64,000 nt of DNA from Streptomyces ambofaciens ATCC 23877. GTDB taxonomy: Bacteria > Actinomycetota > Actinomycetes > Streptomycetales > Streptomycetaceae. The stretch is from positions 7,489,001 through 7,553,000 of the forward strand of contig NZ_CP012382.1 of NCBI RefSeq assembly GCF_001267885.1, given 5' to 3'. The translations under genes and the position numbers were made by a program. The notes under the pieces are model-generated. The model was not told where the DNA came from, ran no database searches, and saw only the letters and a list, made by a program, of their open reading frames with translations. Shown one piece after another: positions 56,337 through 64,000 of the stretch (positions are counted from its first letter, which is position 1; the number at the start of each line of letters is the position of its first letter).

Positions 56337-57305
56337 AGCTGCTCACCCTCCTGACGGAAGAGTTGGCGGAAGTAGACGACGAGGACGCCGCTCATCAGCA
56401 GGACCGTGAGCATCGAGGCCGCGGAACCCAGGTCGTAGCGCTGGCCGGCCAGTGCGGTCTGGACGGCGTACACGGGCAGGATGGTGGTGGCCTCGCCCGG
56501 CCCGCCGCGGGTCATCACCCATCTGCACGAACGCCTTGAACGTCCAGATCACTTCGAGCGACAGGACCAGCATGAAGATCGGCCGGATGAGCGGGAACGT
56601 CACGGAGCGGAAGACGCGCGTGCCGCTCGCGCCGTCCATCCGGGCCGACTCGTGGAGTTCGGCCGGCACGGTGATCAGAGCCGAGTAGAGGGTGATCGCG
56701 GCGAACGGCACGGACTGCCAGACGATCAGGAGCACGACGATCGCGAACGCGCTGCCGCCGTGCGCGAACCAGGTCCGTCCCTCGTACGAGTCGAACCCGA
56801 GGCCGGTCAGGGTCTCGTTGACGATGCCGAACTCGGAGTGGAACAGCCATTGGAAGACGGTGGTGGCGGCGACCACGGGCACCGCCCACACCAGGACGAG
56901 TGAACTGAGGACCACGGTCCTGGCCACCCTGCCCAGCCGCTCGGCCATCAGCGCGACCAGCGTCGACAGGACCATGATCGCGACGACGTTGACGGCCATG
57001 AACACGAAGGTCCGGCGCACCACCTCCCAGAACTGCGGATCGCTCAGCAGCGTCCGGTAGTTGCGCAGTCCCACGAAGTCGGCGTCGCCGAGGATCAGCT
57101 GGCGCAGCCGGAAGTCCTGGAAGGAGATGAGCACGGCGCGGGCCAGCGGGTAGACCAGCAGATAGAGCATGCCGAGCAGGGCGGGCGCGATCAGCAGGTA
57201 CGGCCAGAGGGATCCCCGGCCCGCCCCGCCCGCCCGTCCGGCGTCGCGCGGTGGTGGGCGGCGGCTGACGTCGCGCGGCACGCCGCGCTCGCGGACGGTC
57301 GACAC
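56333..57305 (-). pseudogene. Sugar ABC transporter permease, MalF type, interrupted by a frameshift
   Basis: The reading frame from 57305 encodes a normal permease up to VIWTFKAFVQM, then shifts near 56515-56524. The continuation MMTRGGPGEATTILPVYAVQTALAG...RQLFRQEGEQL lies in another frame to 56333 and ends in a GTGA overlap with the next permease. The family reads FVQ(I/M)WVMTRGGP here, so two bases (TG or CT) seem missing after CAGAT. The EAA loop (ELHESARMDGASGTRVF) lies before the break. Either a true null allele, a recent mutation, or a sequencing error. The unshifted frame gives a 320-residue product (to 56343) with a nonsense tail. Confidence 0.85.
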
Positions 57306-57343
57306 GGTGCCTCCTGGTCCTCGGAGTGTCGGGTCGGCTGCGG

Positions 57344-58612
57344 TCAGGAGCCGCTGTTGAGCGTGTCGGTGATCGTGCGGGACGCCTTCGCGGCCTCGGA
57401 CCCGGCGTCACCTCCGGTGAGGACGGCCGTCATGTACTCCTTGACCGGGTTCTTGGCCTCGACCGCCGCCCACTGGGGTGTGTTGGGGGTGGCGTGGCCG
57501 CCCGCGGCGCCGGCGGCCATGGCCGCGGTACCGGGGTCGGCGGACACGGCATCCGCGAGAGTGGTCTTGTTCGGCACGTAGCTCATCGCGACCGCGAGCT
57601 TCTTCTGCCAGGCGTCTCCCGTCAGTTCCCGGATGAAGGTGAAGGCCTCCTCCTGGTGTGCGGCGACGGCCGGGACGACGAGGTCGGAACCACCGGTGAA
57701 GACGGCGCCCGGCCGTTCGGCGCTCTTGCCGGGGATCGGGAAGAAGCCCAGCTTCCCCTTGAGTTCGGGGTTCGTCTCCTCGATGACCTTCGCACCGCCC
57801 GGGACGGCGATGATCTGGGCGACCTGCCCCTTGGCCATGACCTCCGCCTGCGGCGGCTGCGCCTCGTCCGAGTCCTTCGGGCCCTTGCCGAGGGCCTGGA
57901 GGCGCTGGTAGAAGTCCATGGCCCGCAGCGCCTCGGGAGTGTCGAGGCCGCCCTTCCACCGGCCGCCCGACTCGGTGGCGAGGTCACCGCCCTCGTCCCA
58001 GACGAAGCCGGAGAGGACGTACCAGTTCTGCCCGGGCAGGTAGATGCCCTGCGTGCCGCCCCGGTTCAGCTTGCCGGTGGCGGCGATCCACTGCTCCCGG
58101 GTCTTGATCCCGGCGGCGTCCACGCCCGCCTGCTCGAAGAGGTCGGTGCGGTGGATCACGACCCGGTTGGCGGCGTAGTACGGGATGCCGTACTGCCTGC
58201 CCTCGTACGAGCCGGGCTCCGCGAGGCCCTTGAGCCAGCTGCTCCCGCCGAGCTCGTCCACCCGGTCCGTGAAGTCGGTGAGGCCGCCGCTCTGGGCGTA
58301 CTGGGCGACCTGCGTGTTGCCGACCTCGATCACGTCGGGGGCGTCGTTGCTGGCCAGCGCCGCGGTGACCTTCTCGCCGATGCCCTCCCACTCCTGGATC
58401 TGGATCTTCAGGTCGATGTCGGGGTGGGACTTCTCGAAGCCCGCCTCGAAGTCCTTCTGGAAGTCGGCCGAGACGCTGTCGCGCATCAGCCACACGTCCA
58501 GGGCGGTCGGGCCGTCGCCGGCGCCGTCCGAGGTGTCACCGGACGAGGAGCAGCCGGCGAGCCCGGCGCTGAGCACCAGCGTGGAGAACAGGGCGAGCGA
58601 GCGGTACTTCAC
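57344..58612 (-). CDS. Sugar ABC transporter substrate-binding lipoprotein
   Basis: 422 residues, GTG start. Lipobox LAGC after MKYRSLALFSTLVLSAG. Family 1 extracellular solute-binding protein (ALDVWLMRDSVSADFQKDFEAGF, YQRLQALGKGPKDSD). With the GH20 enzyme in the same operon, N-acetyl-hexosamine oligosaccharides are the likeliest ligands. Expected partners are the two permeases downstream. Confidence 0.93.
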   Translation of the reverse strand: MKYRSLALFSTLVLSAGLAGCSSSGDTSDGAGDGPTALDVWLMRDSVSADFQKDFEAGFEKSHPDIDLKIQIQEWEGIGEKVTAALASNDAPDVIEVGNTQVAQYAQSGGLTDFTDRVDELGGSSWLKGLAEPGSYEGRQYGIPYYAANRVVIHRTDLFEQAGVDAAGIKTREQWIAATGKLNRGGTQGIYLPGQNWYVLSGFVWDEGGDLATESGGRWKGGLDTPEALRAMDFYQRLQALGKGPKDSDEAQPPQAEVMAKGQVAQIIAVPGGAKVIEETNPELKGKLGFFPIPGKSAERPGAVFTGGSDLVVPAVAAHQEEAFTFIRELTGDAWQKKLAVAMSYVPNKTTLADAVSADPGTAAMAAGAAGGHATPNTPQWAAVEAKNPVKEYMTAVLTGGDAGSEAAKASRTITDTLNSGS

Positions 58613-58684
58613 GGTTCACCTCTGGGAGAGCTGGAAGGGACGACGAGCCGGCGGGCGACGAGCCGAAGGGACGGCCCACCCGCA

Positions 58685-58719
58685 CTTGACCAGTAGGGGC
58701 CCAGAGGCTTACCAGTCGG
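58685..58719. promoter_or_regulatory. Candidate operator upstream of the transporter operon
   Basis: Two related elements, CTTGACCAGTAG (58685-58696) and CTTACCAGTCGG (58708-58719), about two helical turns apart (23 bp). On the coding (minus) strand they read ACTGGT. The first closely matches GCTGACCAGCAG in the divergent gntR promoter region. Confidence 0.65.
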
Positions 58720-58834
58720 CGTTGGATGAAGGTGGCATGGACCAATGAGGCCGTCAACCCCTCGCGTATGCACGGAACTTGGGCAGAAGATCGCGTTGCG
58801 TGGCTGGTTTGCCACCGACCTGGACAGGTAAGCT

Positions 58835-58848
58835 CTGCTGACCAGCAG
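58835..58848. promoter_or_regulatory. Candidate GntR-family operator before the regulator gene
   Basis: Inverted repeat CTGCTG-AC-CAGCAG (58835-58848), overlapped by the direct repeat GACCAG at 58840 and 58848. It sits 20-34 bp before the ATG and shares TGACCAG(C/T)AG with the site at 58685, as expected if the regulator controls both divergent units. Confidence 0.65.
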
Positions 58849-58868
58849 ACCAGTTACGGGAGTACCGC

Positions 58869-59714
58869 ATGGAGATCGACGCCGCCGCCTCCGGAGCGGT
58901 GCTCAAGCGCGAGCGTGTCCGGGATGCCGTCCTGGAGCTCATCGAGGAAAGGCGCCCGGGTGACGCGATCCCCTCCGAGCGCGCCCTCTGCGCCGAACTG
59001 GGGGTGTCCCGGCCGACGTTGCGGGCCGCGGTCGACGAACTGGTGATCGCCGGCCTGCTGGTGCGCGAGCACGGCCGGGGCATGTTCGTCGCCGCCGAGA
59101 AGATCACCCAGGAGCTGGTCTCGGACCGGCGGGCCTTCAGCCTTCCGCAGGCCGCCGGCGCCTGGACCAGCAGGCTCCTGGAGGTCCGCACCCTGCCCGC
59201 GGGGGCCCGGGTGGGCCGCAAGCTGCGCATGTCACCGGCCGCGCGGATCCACTACGTGGCGCGCCTGCGGCTGGTCGACGGCTCGCCCATGGCCATCGAG
59301 TACCTGCACGTGCCGGCCGACCTCGTATCGGACCTGACCAGTGAGGAACTGGAGCAGGGCGACCTGTACGAGCACCTGAGCGAGCGGCACGCCGTCCGGG
59401 TCAGTGAGGCCGTGCAGTCGATCGAGCCCACCGTGGTGACCCGTGCGGAGGGCGATCTGCTCGACGTGCCGGAGCTGTCCCCGGCACTGCTCTTCGAGCG
59501 CCTGACCACCGACACGCGCGGACGTCCCGTGGAGTACGTGCACTCCCTCTACCGCGGCGACCGCTACCGCATCGTCTCCCGGCTCACCCTGGGCCCGAGC
59601 GACCAGGCCCCGCCTCCGCGCGAGGGCCATCACCCGGGCATCCCGCCGGGTGACTTCACCAACAAGGACCCCGTGACGCTCTCGACGCGTGGAGTGGTGC
59701 AGGACGGTATGTGA
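58869..59714 (+). CDS. GntR-family regulator (HutC/UTRA type)
   Basis: 281 residues. N-terminal winged helix (IPSERALCAELGVSRPTLRAAVDELVIAGLLVREHGRGMFV), then a UTRA effector domain (about 90-250: LRLVDGSPMAIEYLHVP, RGRPVEYVHSLYRGDRYRI). Members such as DasR and NagR bind amino-sugar phosphates. GGGAG precedes the ATG. Divergent from the sugar transporter operon, so likely its repressor. Confidence 0.93.
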   Translation: MEIDAAASGAVLKRERVRDAVLELIEERRPGDAIPSERALCAELGVSRPTLRAAVDELVIAGLLVREHGRGMFVAAEKITQELVSDRRAFSLPQAAGAWTSRLLEVRTLPAGARVGRKLRMSPAARIHYVARLRLVDGSPMAIEYLHVPADLVSDLTSEELEQGDLYEHLSERHAVRVSEAVQSIEPTVVTRAEGDLLDVPELSPALLFERLTTDTRGRPVEYVHSLYRGDRYRIVSRLTLGPSDQAPPPREGHHPGIPPGDFTNKDPVTLSTRGVVQDGM

Positions 59715-59763
59715 CGCCGTCGGTGCGCGGAAGTGCTCGGAACTGCTTTGTATCAAGCACGTA

Positions 59764-59792
59764 TTGACATGAACGGGCAGAGACCGCAGAGT
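59764..59792 (+). promoter_or_regulatory. Candidate promoter of the GH109-like gene
   Basis: -35 TTGACA (59764-59769), 17-bp spacer, -10 CAGAGT (59787-59792). Just upstream TGCTTTGTATCAAGCA (59743-59758) is a small dyad (TGCTT/AAGCA). Confidence 0.65.
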
Positions 59793-59869
59793 CATGCCCC
59801 GAACCTGCTCGACCGCGCCCGACACTGCCCCGCCCGTGATGCCGACCGCCCACGAGGAGTGTTGCCGTC

Positions 59870-61288
59870 ATGTCCGAAACACCCGCTGTCTCACGCCGAC
59901 TGCTCCTGGGCGGAGCCGTCGCCACCGGCGCCCTCGCGGCCGGGATGACCGCGTCGCCCGCTTCGGCGGCGGCCGAGCCGGCACCCCGCCGCGGGCCCGG
60001 CCAGAAGTCGATGATCGGCGTGCCGTTCGAGGCCCACCGAACCGTCCGCGTCGGTGTCATAGGCCTCGGCAACCGGGGCGGCGGCATGATCACCGGCTGG
60101 GCGGCCGTGCCGGGCTGCACCGTGACCGCCGTCTGCGACATCCGCGGCGACCGCGCCGAGCGCGCCGCCGACCGGCTGGAGAGCAAGGGCAACCCGCGCC
60201 CCGCCGTGTACGGCGGCTTCGCCGATTCCTATGCCCGGATGCTCCGGCGCGACGACATCGACCTGGTGTACATCGCCACACCCTGGGAGTTCCACTACGA
60301 GCAGGGCAGGGCCGCGCTGCTCAGCGGCAAGCACGCCATGGTGGAGCTCCCCGTCGCGACGGAACTGCGCCAGCTGTGGGATCTCGTCGACACCTCCGAG
60401 CGCACCCGCAGGCACCTGTTCCTCTCCGAGAACTGCAACTACGGCCGCAACGAGCTGGCCATGCTCAGGGCGGCGCACGACGGCCTGTTCGGAGACCTCA
60501 CCAACGGCCACGGCGGCTACCTCCACGACCTGCGCGAACTCCTCTTCTCCGACACCTACTACACCGACTCGTGGCGCCGGCTCTGGCACACGCGCAGCAC
60601 GGCCTCCTTCTACGCCATGCACGGGCTCGCCCCCATCGCGGCCGCCATGGACGTCAACCGCGGCGACCGCATGACCACCCTGCGCGCCACCGCCACCGCC
60701 CCGAGAGGGCTGGCCGACTACCGCGCACGGTTCGTGCCCCGCGACCACCCCTCCTGGAAGGAGACCTACGTCAACGGGGACCTGGTCACCTGCATGATCG
60801 AAACGGCGCGGGGCAGGACGATCCGCGCGGAGCACGACGTGAGCTCGCCCCGCCCCTACAGCCGGATCAACACCCTCGCCGGCAGCCGGGGGATCGTCGA
60901 GGACTACGCCGGGCCCGCTCCGACCGGCGCCCGCATCTACGTGGAACCGGACCACAGCGGCCACACCTGGCGCGATTTCGAGGGCTACCGCAAGGAGTAC
61001 GACCACTGGCTGTGGCAGAAGGTCGGTGACGACGCCGCGAACAACGGCGGGCACGGCGGCATGGACTACGTACTGCAGTGGCGCACCGTCCAGTCGATGC
61101 GGGCGGGGCTGGTACCGGACATCGACGTCTACGACTCGGCCGCCTGGTGCTCGCCCGTCCCCCTGAGCGTCATGTCGCTGGCCAGGGACGGCCGTCCGGT
61201 GGAGATCCCCGACTTCACCCGGGGCGCCTGGCGTGAGCGCCGGCCCGGCCTCGACTCGACGCCCACCGAGATGCCGCCCGTCGGCTGA
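59870..61288 (+). CDS. GH109-like Gfo/Idh/MocA-family protein with Tat signal
   Basis: 472 residues. SRRLLLGG in the first 15 residues is a twin-arginine signal, followed by a hydrophobic stretch and ASA cleavage site. NAD-binding VGVIGLGNRGGGMI, and a C-terminal alpha/beta domain with YHDLRELLFSDTYY, YWxxxW-like DSWRRLWHTR and HGLAPIAAAMD. This pattern matches GH109 alpha-N-acetylgalactosaminidases, which use bound NAD for hydrolysis. Tat export fits a folded cofactor-bearing enzyme. It probably removes terminal GalNAc outside the cell, but an oxidoreductase role cannot be excluded. Confidence 0.88.
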   Translation: MSETPAVSRRLLLGGAVATGALAAGMTASPASAAAEPAPRRGPGQKSMIGVPFEAHRTVRVGVIGLGNRGGGMITGWAAVPGCTVTAVCDIRGDRAERAADRLESKGNPRPAVYGGFADSYARMLRRDDIDLVYIATPWEFHYEQGRAALLSGKHAMVELPVATELRQLWDLVDTSERTRRHLFLSENCNYGRNELAMLRAAHDGLFGDLTNGHGGYLHDLRELLFSDTYYTDSWRRLWHTRSTASFYAMHGLAPIAAAMDVNRGDRMTTLRATATAPRGLADYRARFVPRDHPSWKETYVNGDLVTCMIETARGRTIRAEHDVSSPRPYSRINTLAGSRGIVEDYAGPAPTGARIYVEPDHSGHTWRDFEGYRKEYDHWLWQKVGDDAANNGGHGGMDYVLQWRTVQSMRAGLVPDIDVYDSAAWCSPVPLSVMSLARDGRPVEIPDFTRGAWRERRPGLDSTPTEMPPVG

Positions 61289-61304
61289 GCGCACGAGCCC
61301 GGGC

Positions 61305-61335
61305 CACGGCACACGGCGAGCAGCCGTGTGCCGTG
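61305..61335. terminator. Bidirectional hairpin
   Basis: Arms CACGGCACACGGC (61305-61317) and GCCGTGTGCCGTG (61323-61335), perfect 13 bp with a 5-base loop, between the convergent GH109-like and GNAT-like genes. Confidence 0.85.
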
Positions 61336-61406
61336 CCGGCGCCCACCGCGGCGCTCCCGCCGGGGTCGCCGTCGACGACACCGCGGCGCTTCGGCCGCGG
61401 CCACCG

Positions 61407-62492
61407 TCAGCGGACGCGCAGGCGGCCCAGCCCCTCCAGCGTCCGGGCGGCACCGTGGGCCAGGCCCGGCCGCTCACGTACGAAGCGCCGTGCCGCACGC
61501 ACCGGCTCCCGCCCCAGCCGGTGGACGGCGCCGCCCACCCCCGCGCACACCACCGCACCCTCGTGCACCGTCAGGTCCCGGGTCTTGAACGACTCCTTGT
61601 AGCGCGCCGGCCCGCTGCCCAGGTCGACCAGGCCGATACCGTCGGCCGCCGCCGCCTCCAGCATCCGCAGGTGCAGCAGCAGGCCGGGGGAGTACTTGCC
61701 GTAGGCGGGGTCGTACGCCGGGAACCACCAGGACAGCACCGTGCGCGACCGCAGCCCGAAGTGGGCCGCCACCGGCCGGCCGGCGGCATAGAGCACGGAC
61801 AGCACCCCGCGGCACCCGGGGTCCTCGCTCCGGGCGAGGATGTCCACCAGCCGGGTGATCCAGGCCTGGGCGAACCGGTCCCGTCGGCCGGTACGCCGGT
61901 ACTGGGCGGACTTCCACCGCATGAGCGCCCGTAACGCCCCGGGATCCGGCTCGTCGTACACGAAGCGCACCTCGCCGACCTGACGGGCGAGTCTGCGCTC
62001 CTTGGCGAGGGTCTGCCTGAGGAAGCCGGGCGAGGCGCGACGCAGGCTCTCGGCATACCGTTCGAATCCGGCACCGAGGTCGACGACCGGCGAGGCCAGT
62101 TCCTCGACCGCGTGGGGCACGAACAGGGCCTGGCCGGCTTCGAGGTTGTCGAACTCCCAGGACGACAGGCCGCAGGCGCGCAGCAGGGCGCGGGCGTCCG
62201 GACGGATGCCGGGCCGCAGCACCGCGCCCTGGCTGTCCGACACCCCGAGCCCGATGGCCCGTCCTCGGCCGGCGAAGGCCCGCTCGTGCGGGAAGTACCC
62301 GACCGGACCCGCCTCCTCCCGCAGCACCGCGACCCGTGCCCGCGGTCTGACCCGTCCGACCGCCACGGTGAACGCGGGGTCCATGAAGGGGTTCGCCGGG
62401 GCTCCGGAGGCGGCTCTGATCTCCCGCCAGATCTTGCGGTCGTCCGCGCCGAGCTCTCCCGGCACGATCACGTCTATGCGCTTTCCGGACAT
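61407..62492 (-). CDS. FemAB/GNAT-type acyltransferase (Acetyltransf_6 / CelD-like)
   Basis: 361 residues, start MSGKRIDVIVP at 62492 after AGGAGG. Core FLRQTLAKERRLARQVGEVRFVYDEP and VLYAAGRPVAAHFGLRSRTVLSWWFPAYDPAYGKYSPGLLL..LVDLGSGPARYKESFKTR match the double-GNAT family that includes CelD-like proteins of polysaccharide clusters and Fem ligases. It probably transfers an acyl or aminoacyl group to a surface glycan. Codon 187 (61932-61934) is TTA, so translation should depend on bldA tRNA. Confidence 0.87.
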   Translation of the reverse strand: MSGKRIDVIVPGELGADDRKIWREIRAASGAPANPFMDPAFTVAVGRVRPRARVAVLREEAGPVGYFPHERAFAGRGRAIGLGVSDSQGAVLRPGIRPDARALLRACGLSSWEFDNLEAGQALFVPHAVEELASPVVDLGAGFERYAESLRRASPGFLRQTLAKERRLARQVGEVRFVYDEPDPGALRALMRWKSAQYRRTGRRDRFAQAWITRLVDILARSEDPGCRGVLSVLYAAGRPVAAHFGLRSRTVLSWWFPAYDPAYGKYSPGLLLHLRMLEAAAADGIGLVDLGSGPARYKESFKTRDLTVHEGAVVCAGVGGAVHRLGREPVRAARRFVRERPGLAHGAARTLEGLGRLRVR

Positions 62493-62608
62493 TCGTCCGC
62501 CTCCTGCGTCGTCGGAACTCTCCGGACACACGAAGGCCTGCTGGACACCGCGTCGCGGCGGGCGGTACACGGGCCGCGCGGCGCAGGCCTCGTCGGTACC
62601 GTCGCGGC

Positions 62609-62971
62609 TCAGCAGCGGAAGGTCTGCAAGTCGGCAGCGCTCCGCGCGGGCCCGTCCGCGCCCCGTCCGTGAGCCGGCGGCCGACGGAGGTCACCGTCGT
62701 CCCGTCCGACAGCGCGCGTCGGCGCCGGGGCGGGGACGGCGGCGCCGTCGGCCACCCTTCCCGCGGTCCGCGGCGAGCGGACGGCGACCTGGCGGAGTGA
62801 CGGGTCCTCCTCGCCCGGGCACGGTTCCCCGGCCGTCTCGACCGCCGCCGCGACCACCACCACGTCGGCCGAGCCCGGGGCGGGCTCCGGGAGCGCGGCT
62901 CGCTGCGCGGCGAGGAGATGCAGCAGCGCCCAGGTCAGCAGAACTGCCGCCGCTGCCCATCGACACCGCAC
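62609..62971 (-). CDS. Possible small membrane-anchored protein
   Basis: 120 residues from GTG at 62971, preceded by AGGGG. N-terminal hydrophobic helix (WAAAAVLLTWALLHLLAA), then an Ala/Pro/Glu-rich part (EPAPGSADVVVVAAAVETAGEPCPGEEDPSLRQVAV) and a basic tail. No family recognised. The frame stays open upstream by chance into the next gene's shadow, so the start is uncertain. Confidence 0.45.
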   Translation of the reverse strand: MRCRWAAAAVLLTWALLHLLAAQRAALPEPAPGSADVVVVAAAVETAGEPCPGEEDPSLRQVAVRSPRTAGRVADGAAVPAPAPTRAVGRDDGDLRRPPAHGRGADGPARSAADLQTFRC

Positions 62972-63192
62972 TGTCGCACCCCTGACCTGCCGCCCCGGCG
63001 GGGACCGACACCCGGCCGGAGACCGGACCGGTCCCCCGAACACGTCCGGCTCGACTCCAGTAGGCCCAGCGCCGTCCGCCCCGTCAAGACCGCGTGCGAC
63101 GAACCGGTACGCCCGGCCCGGGTCCACGCCACGCGGTGCTCCGCCGGTGATCCGCACCCGGCGGCCACGGCGCGTGGACGCCGAGCGGTGCG

Positions 63193-63957
63193 CTACCGCT
63201 CCAGGACCGACTCCGGGCCCATCACGACGACCGGCTCCTTGTCCGGGTCCAGGGCGTTCAGCAACGCGCGCATGTGCTCCTCGCTCAGGGAGACACAGGC
63301 GTTCGTCGGTCCCTCGTGGTCGACGTGGATCCAGACACCGCCGCCCTTGTCCTCGCCCAGCGGCCGTGTCTTGTCCAGGGGGGTGGTGCCGGGCACGCGG
63401 TTGTAGTCGATGGCGATCACGTAGTCGAACGACCCCTCCAGCGGCTCCCCGAGATGCCCGGTCCCCGACACGGCGAACTCCGGGTCCTGGTCGTAGGGGA
63501 GCCGGGTGCCGGGGTTGGGGAGCCTCCCCCCGGCGTCGCTCAGACGGAAGACGCCGATGGGCGAGTGGAGGTCGCCCGCCTCGTGCTCCTCGGTCCAGCC
63601 GCGCAGGCCGTTGTGGGCGGACCAGGGACCGGCGACCGCGCGCCAGCCCTGTGCGGGGTGCTGCTCGTAGAGCACCACCCGCGCCCGGGACGAGGTGTGG
63701 GTCGCGCCCGTGACCACCAGGGCCTGCCGGGAGGCGTCGGGGATGCGGGCCCGCATGGCCGGGCCGAGTCCGGGAAGGGGGCTGGGGAACGAGCGCGGGG
63801 GAGCGGGGCGGGGCGATGTCGGCTGGGACGTGGATCTGCCGGGCTCCCGTGCGTCCCGCGGGGCCGCCTCCGGCTGCTGCCGGGAGCAGCCGGTTCCCAG
63901 CAGGCCGGTGCAGACGACAGCGCCGATCACCAGGGCCAGCGCTTTCCTGACGGTCAT
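63193..63957 (-). CDS. L,D-transpeptidase (YkuD)-like lipoprotein
   Basis: 254 residues. Signal peptide with lipobox LGTGC (C24), Pro/Ser-rich linker to about 60, then a domain with SPIGVFRLSDAGG and WIHVDHEGPTNACVSLSEEHM. The His...Gly...Ala-Cys-Val-Ser pattern matches the YkuD catalytic His and Cys. Probably forms 3-3 peptidoglycan cross-links or hydrolyses stems, but the atypical HVDHEGPTNAC spacing makes a non-catalytic or amidase-like relative possible. Confidence 0.85.
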   Translation of the reverse strand: MTVRKALALVIGAVVCTGLLGTGCSRQQPEAAPRDAREPGRSTSQPTSPRPAPPRSFPSPLPGLGPAMRARIPDASRQALVVTGATHTSSRARVVLYEQHPAQGWRAVAGPWSAHNGLRGWTEEHEAGDLHSPIGVFRLSDAGGRLPNPGTRLPYDQDPEFAVSGTGHLGEPLEGSFDYVIAIDYNRVPGTTPLDKTRPLGEDKGGGVWIHVDHEGPTNACVSLSEEHMRALLNALDPDKEPVVVMGPESVLER

Positions 63958-64000
63958 ATCGATCTCCGACTCCGTTGTGTGGACTACTCATTGCTTGACC

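Noticed and set aside
58685..58848. Classical DasR (dre) site before the GH20/ABC operon
   Set aside because: ACTGGT elements are present but no complete ACTGGTCTAGACCAGT-type inverted repeat; kept only as operator candidates for the adjacent GntR.
62972..63192. Upstream continuation of the small membrane-protein frame towards 63991
   Set aside because: It would run antiparallel in codon phase through the L,D-transpeptidase-like gene on the same strand; only the part after 62971 has a membrane helix and a plausible ribosome-binding site.

Overview
The window is very G+C-rich, codes densely on both strands with G/C-ending codons, and uses many GTG starts. It is rich in secreted carbohydrate-active proteins, MerR/TetR/GntR/GlxA regulators and Tat and lipoprotein signals, and only two genes carry a TTA codon. 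This is the signature of a Streptomyces chromosome. Gene content and order (Cys-free L33/L36, polyprenyl synthases, furS-cpeB, discrete ACP/KAS/AT, pyc) recall from memory the left-arm region of the Streptomyces coelicolor group. No alignment was run. No rRNA, tRNA, CRISPR array, insertion sequence or prophage was seen.

Layout. 1-5.6 kb: a partial P450, zinc-ligand-free L33 and L36 paralogues, and an isoprenoid island with two different trans-polyprenyl synthases, two small proteins and an MpaB/Lcp-type (DUF2236) oxygenase. 5.6-10.2 kb: DUF350 and DUF475/TerC-like membrane proteins, then the redox pair furS-cpeB. 10.2-16.5 kb: GlxA-type regulator/MFS pair, a kinase-like protein, and a MerR regulator divergent from a fused tandem alpha/beta-hydrolase with a textbook 19-bp-spaced MerR promoter. 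16.7-23.3 kb: three secreted sugar-acting proteins: a PQQ-type sugar dehydrogenase and a ThuA-DUF1080 protein, both ending in nearly identical ricin-type lectin modules, and a GH5 mannanase/glucanase with a perfect CebR/CelR-type operator and a TTA codon. 23.3-26.9 kb: secreted protein, two-component system, CAP-domain protein. 27.4-30.4 kb: a discrete ACP-ketosynthase-acyltransferase mini-operon, then pyruvate carboxylase.

34.2-43.7 kb holds what I consider the most interesting system: an eight-gene, same-strand locus. In transcription order it encodes a secreted Agd3/CE18-like polysaccharide deacetylase, a PelF-like GT4 glycosyltransferase, a polytopic membrane protein, an NDP-sugar epimerase/dehydratase, a sugar nucleotidyltransferase, a second epimerase, a spherulin-4 (Sph3/GH135-like) protein and a GH114 (Ega3-like) lipoprotein. 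This parts list parallels the fungal galactosaminogalactan cluster and bacterial Pel loci, so it is probably a biosynthesis/modification/turnover cassette for an amino-sugar exopolysaccharide.

44-52 kb: small secreted protein, TetR/aldo-keto reductase pair, a polyphosphate kinase 2 convergent with a CYTH-CHAD protein, M23 peptidase, and a repeat-rich intergenic stretch. 52-62.5 kb: a CBM3-like secreted glycosidase, then a sugar-uptake locus (GH20 hexosaminidase, two permeases of which one is frameshifted, a binding lipoprotein and a divergent GntR/UTRA regulator with shared operator-like motifs), a GH109/Gfo-Idh-MocA Tat-exported protein and a TTA-containing GNAT/FemAB-like gene. The window ends with an L,D-transpeptidase-type lipoprotein.
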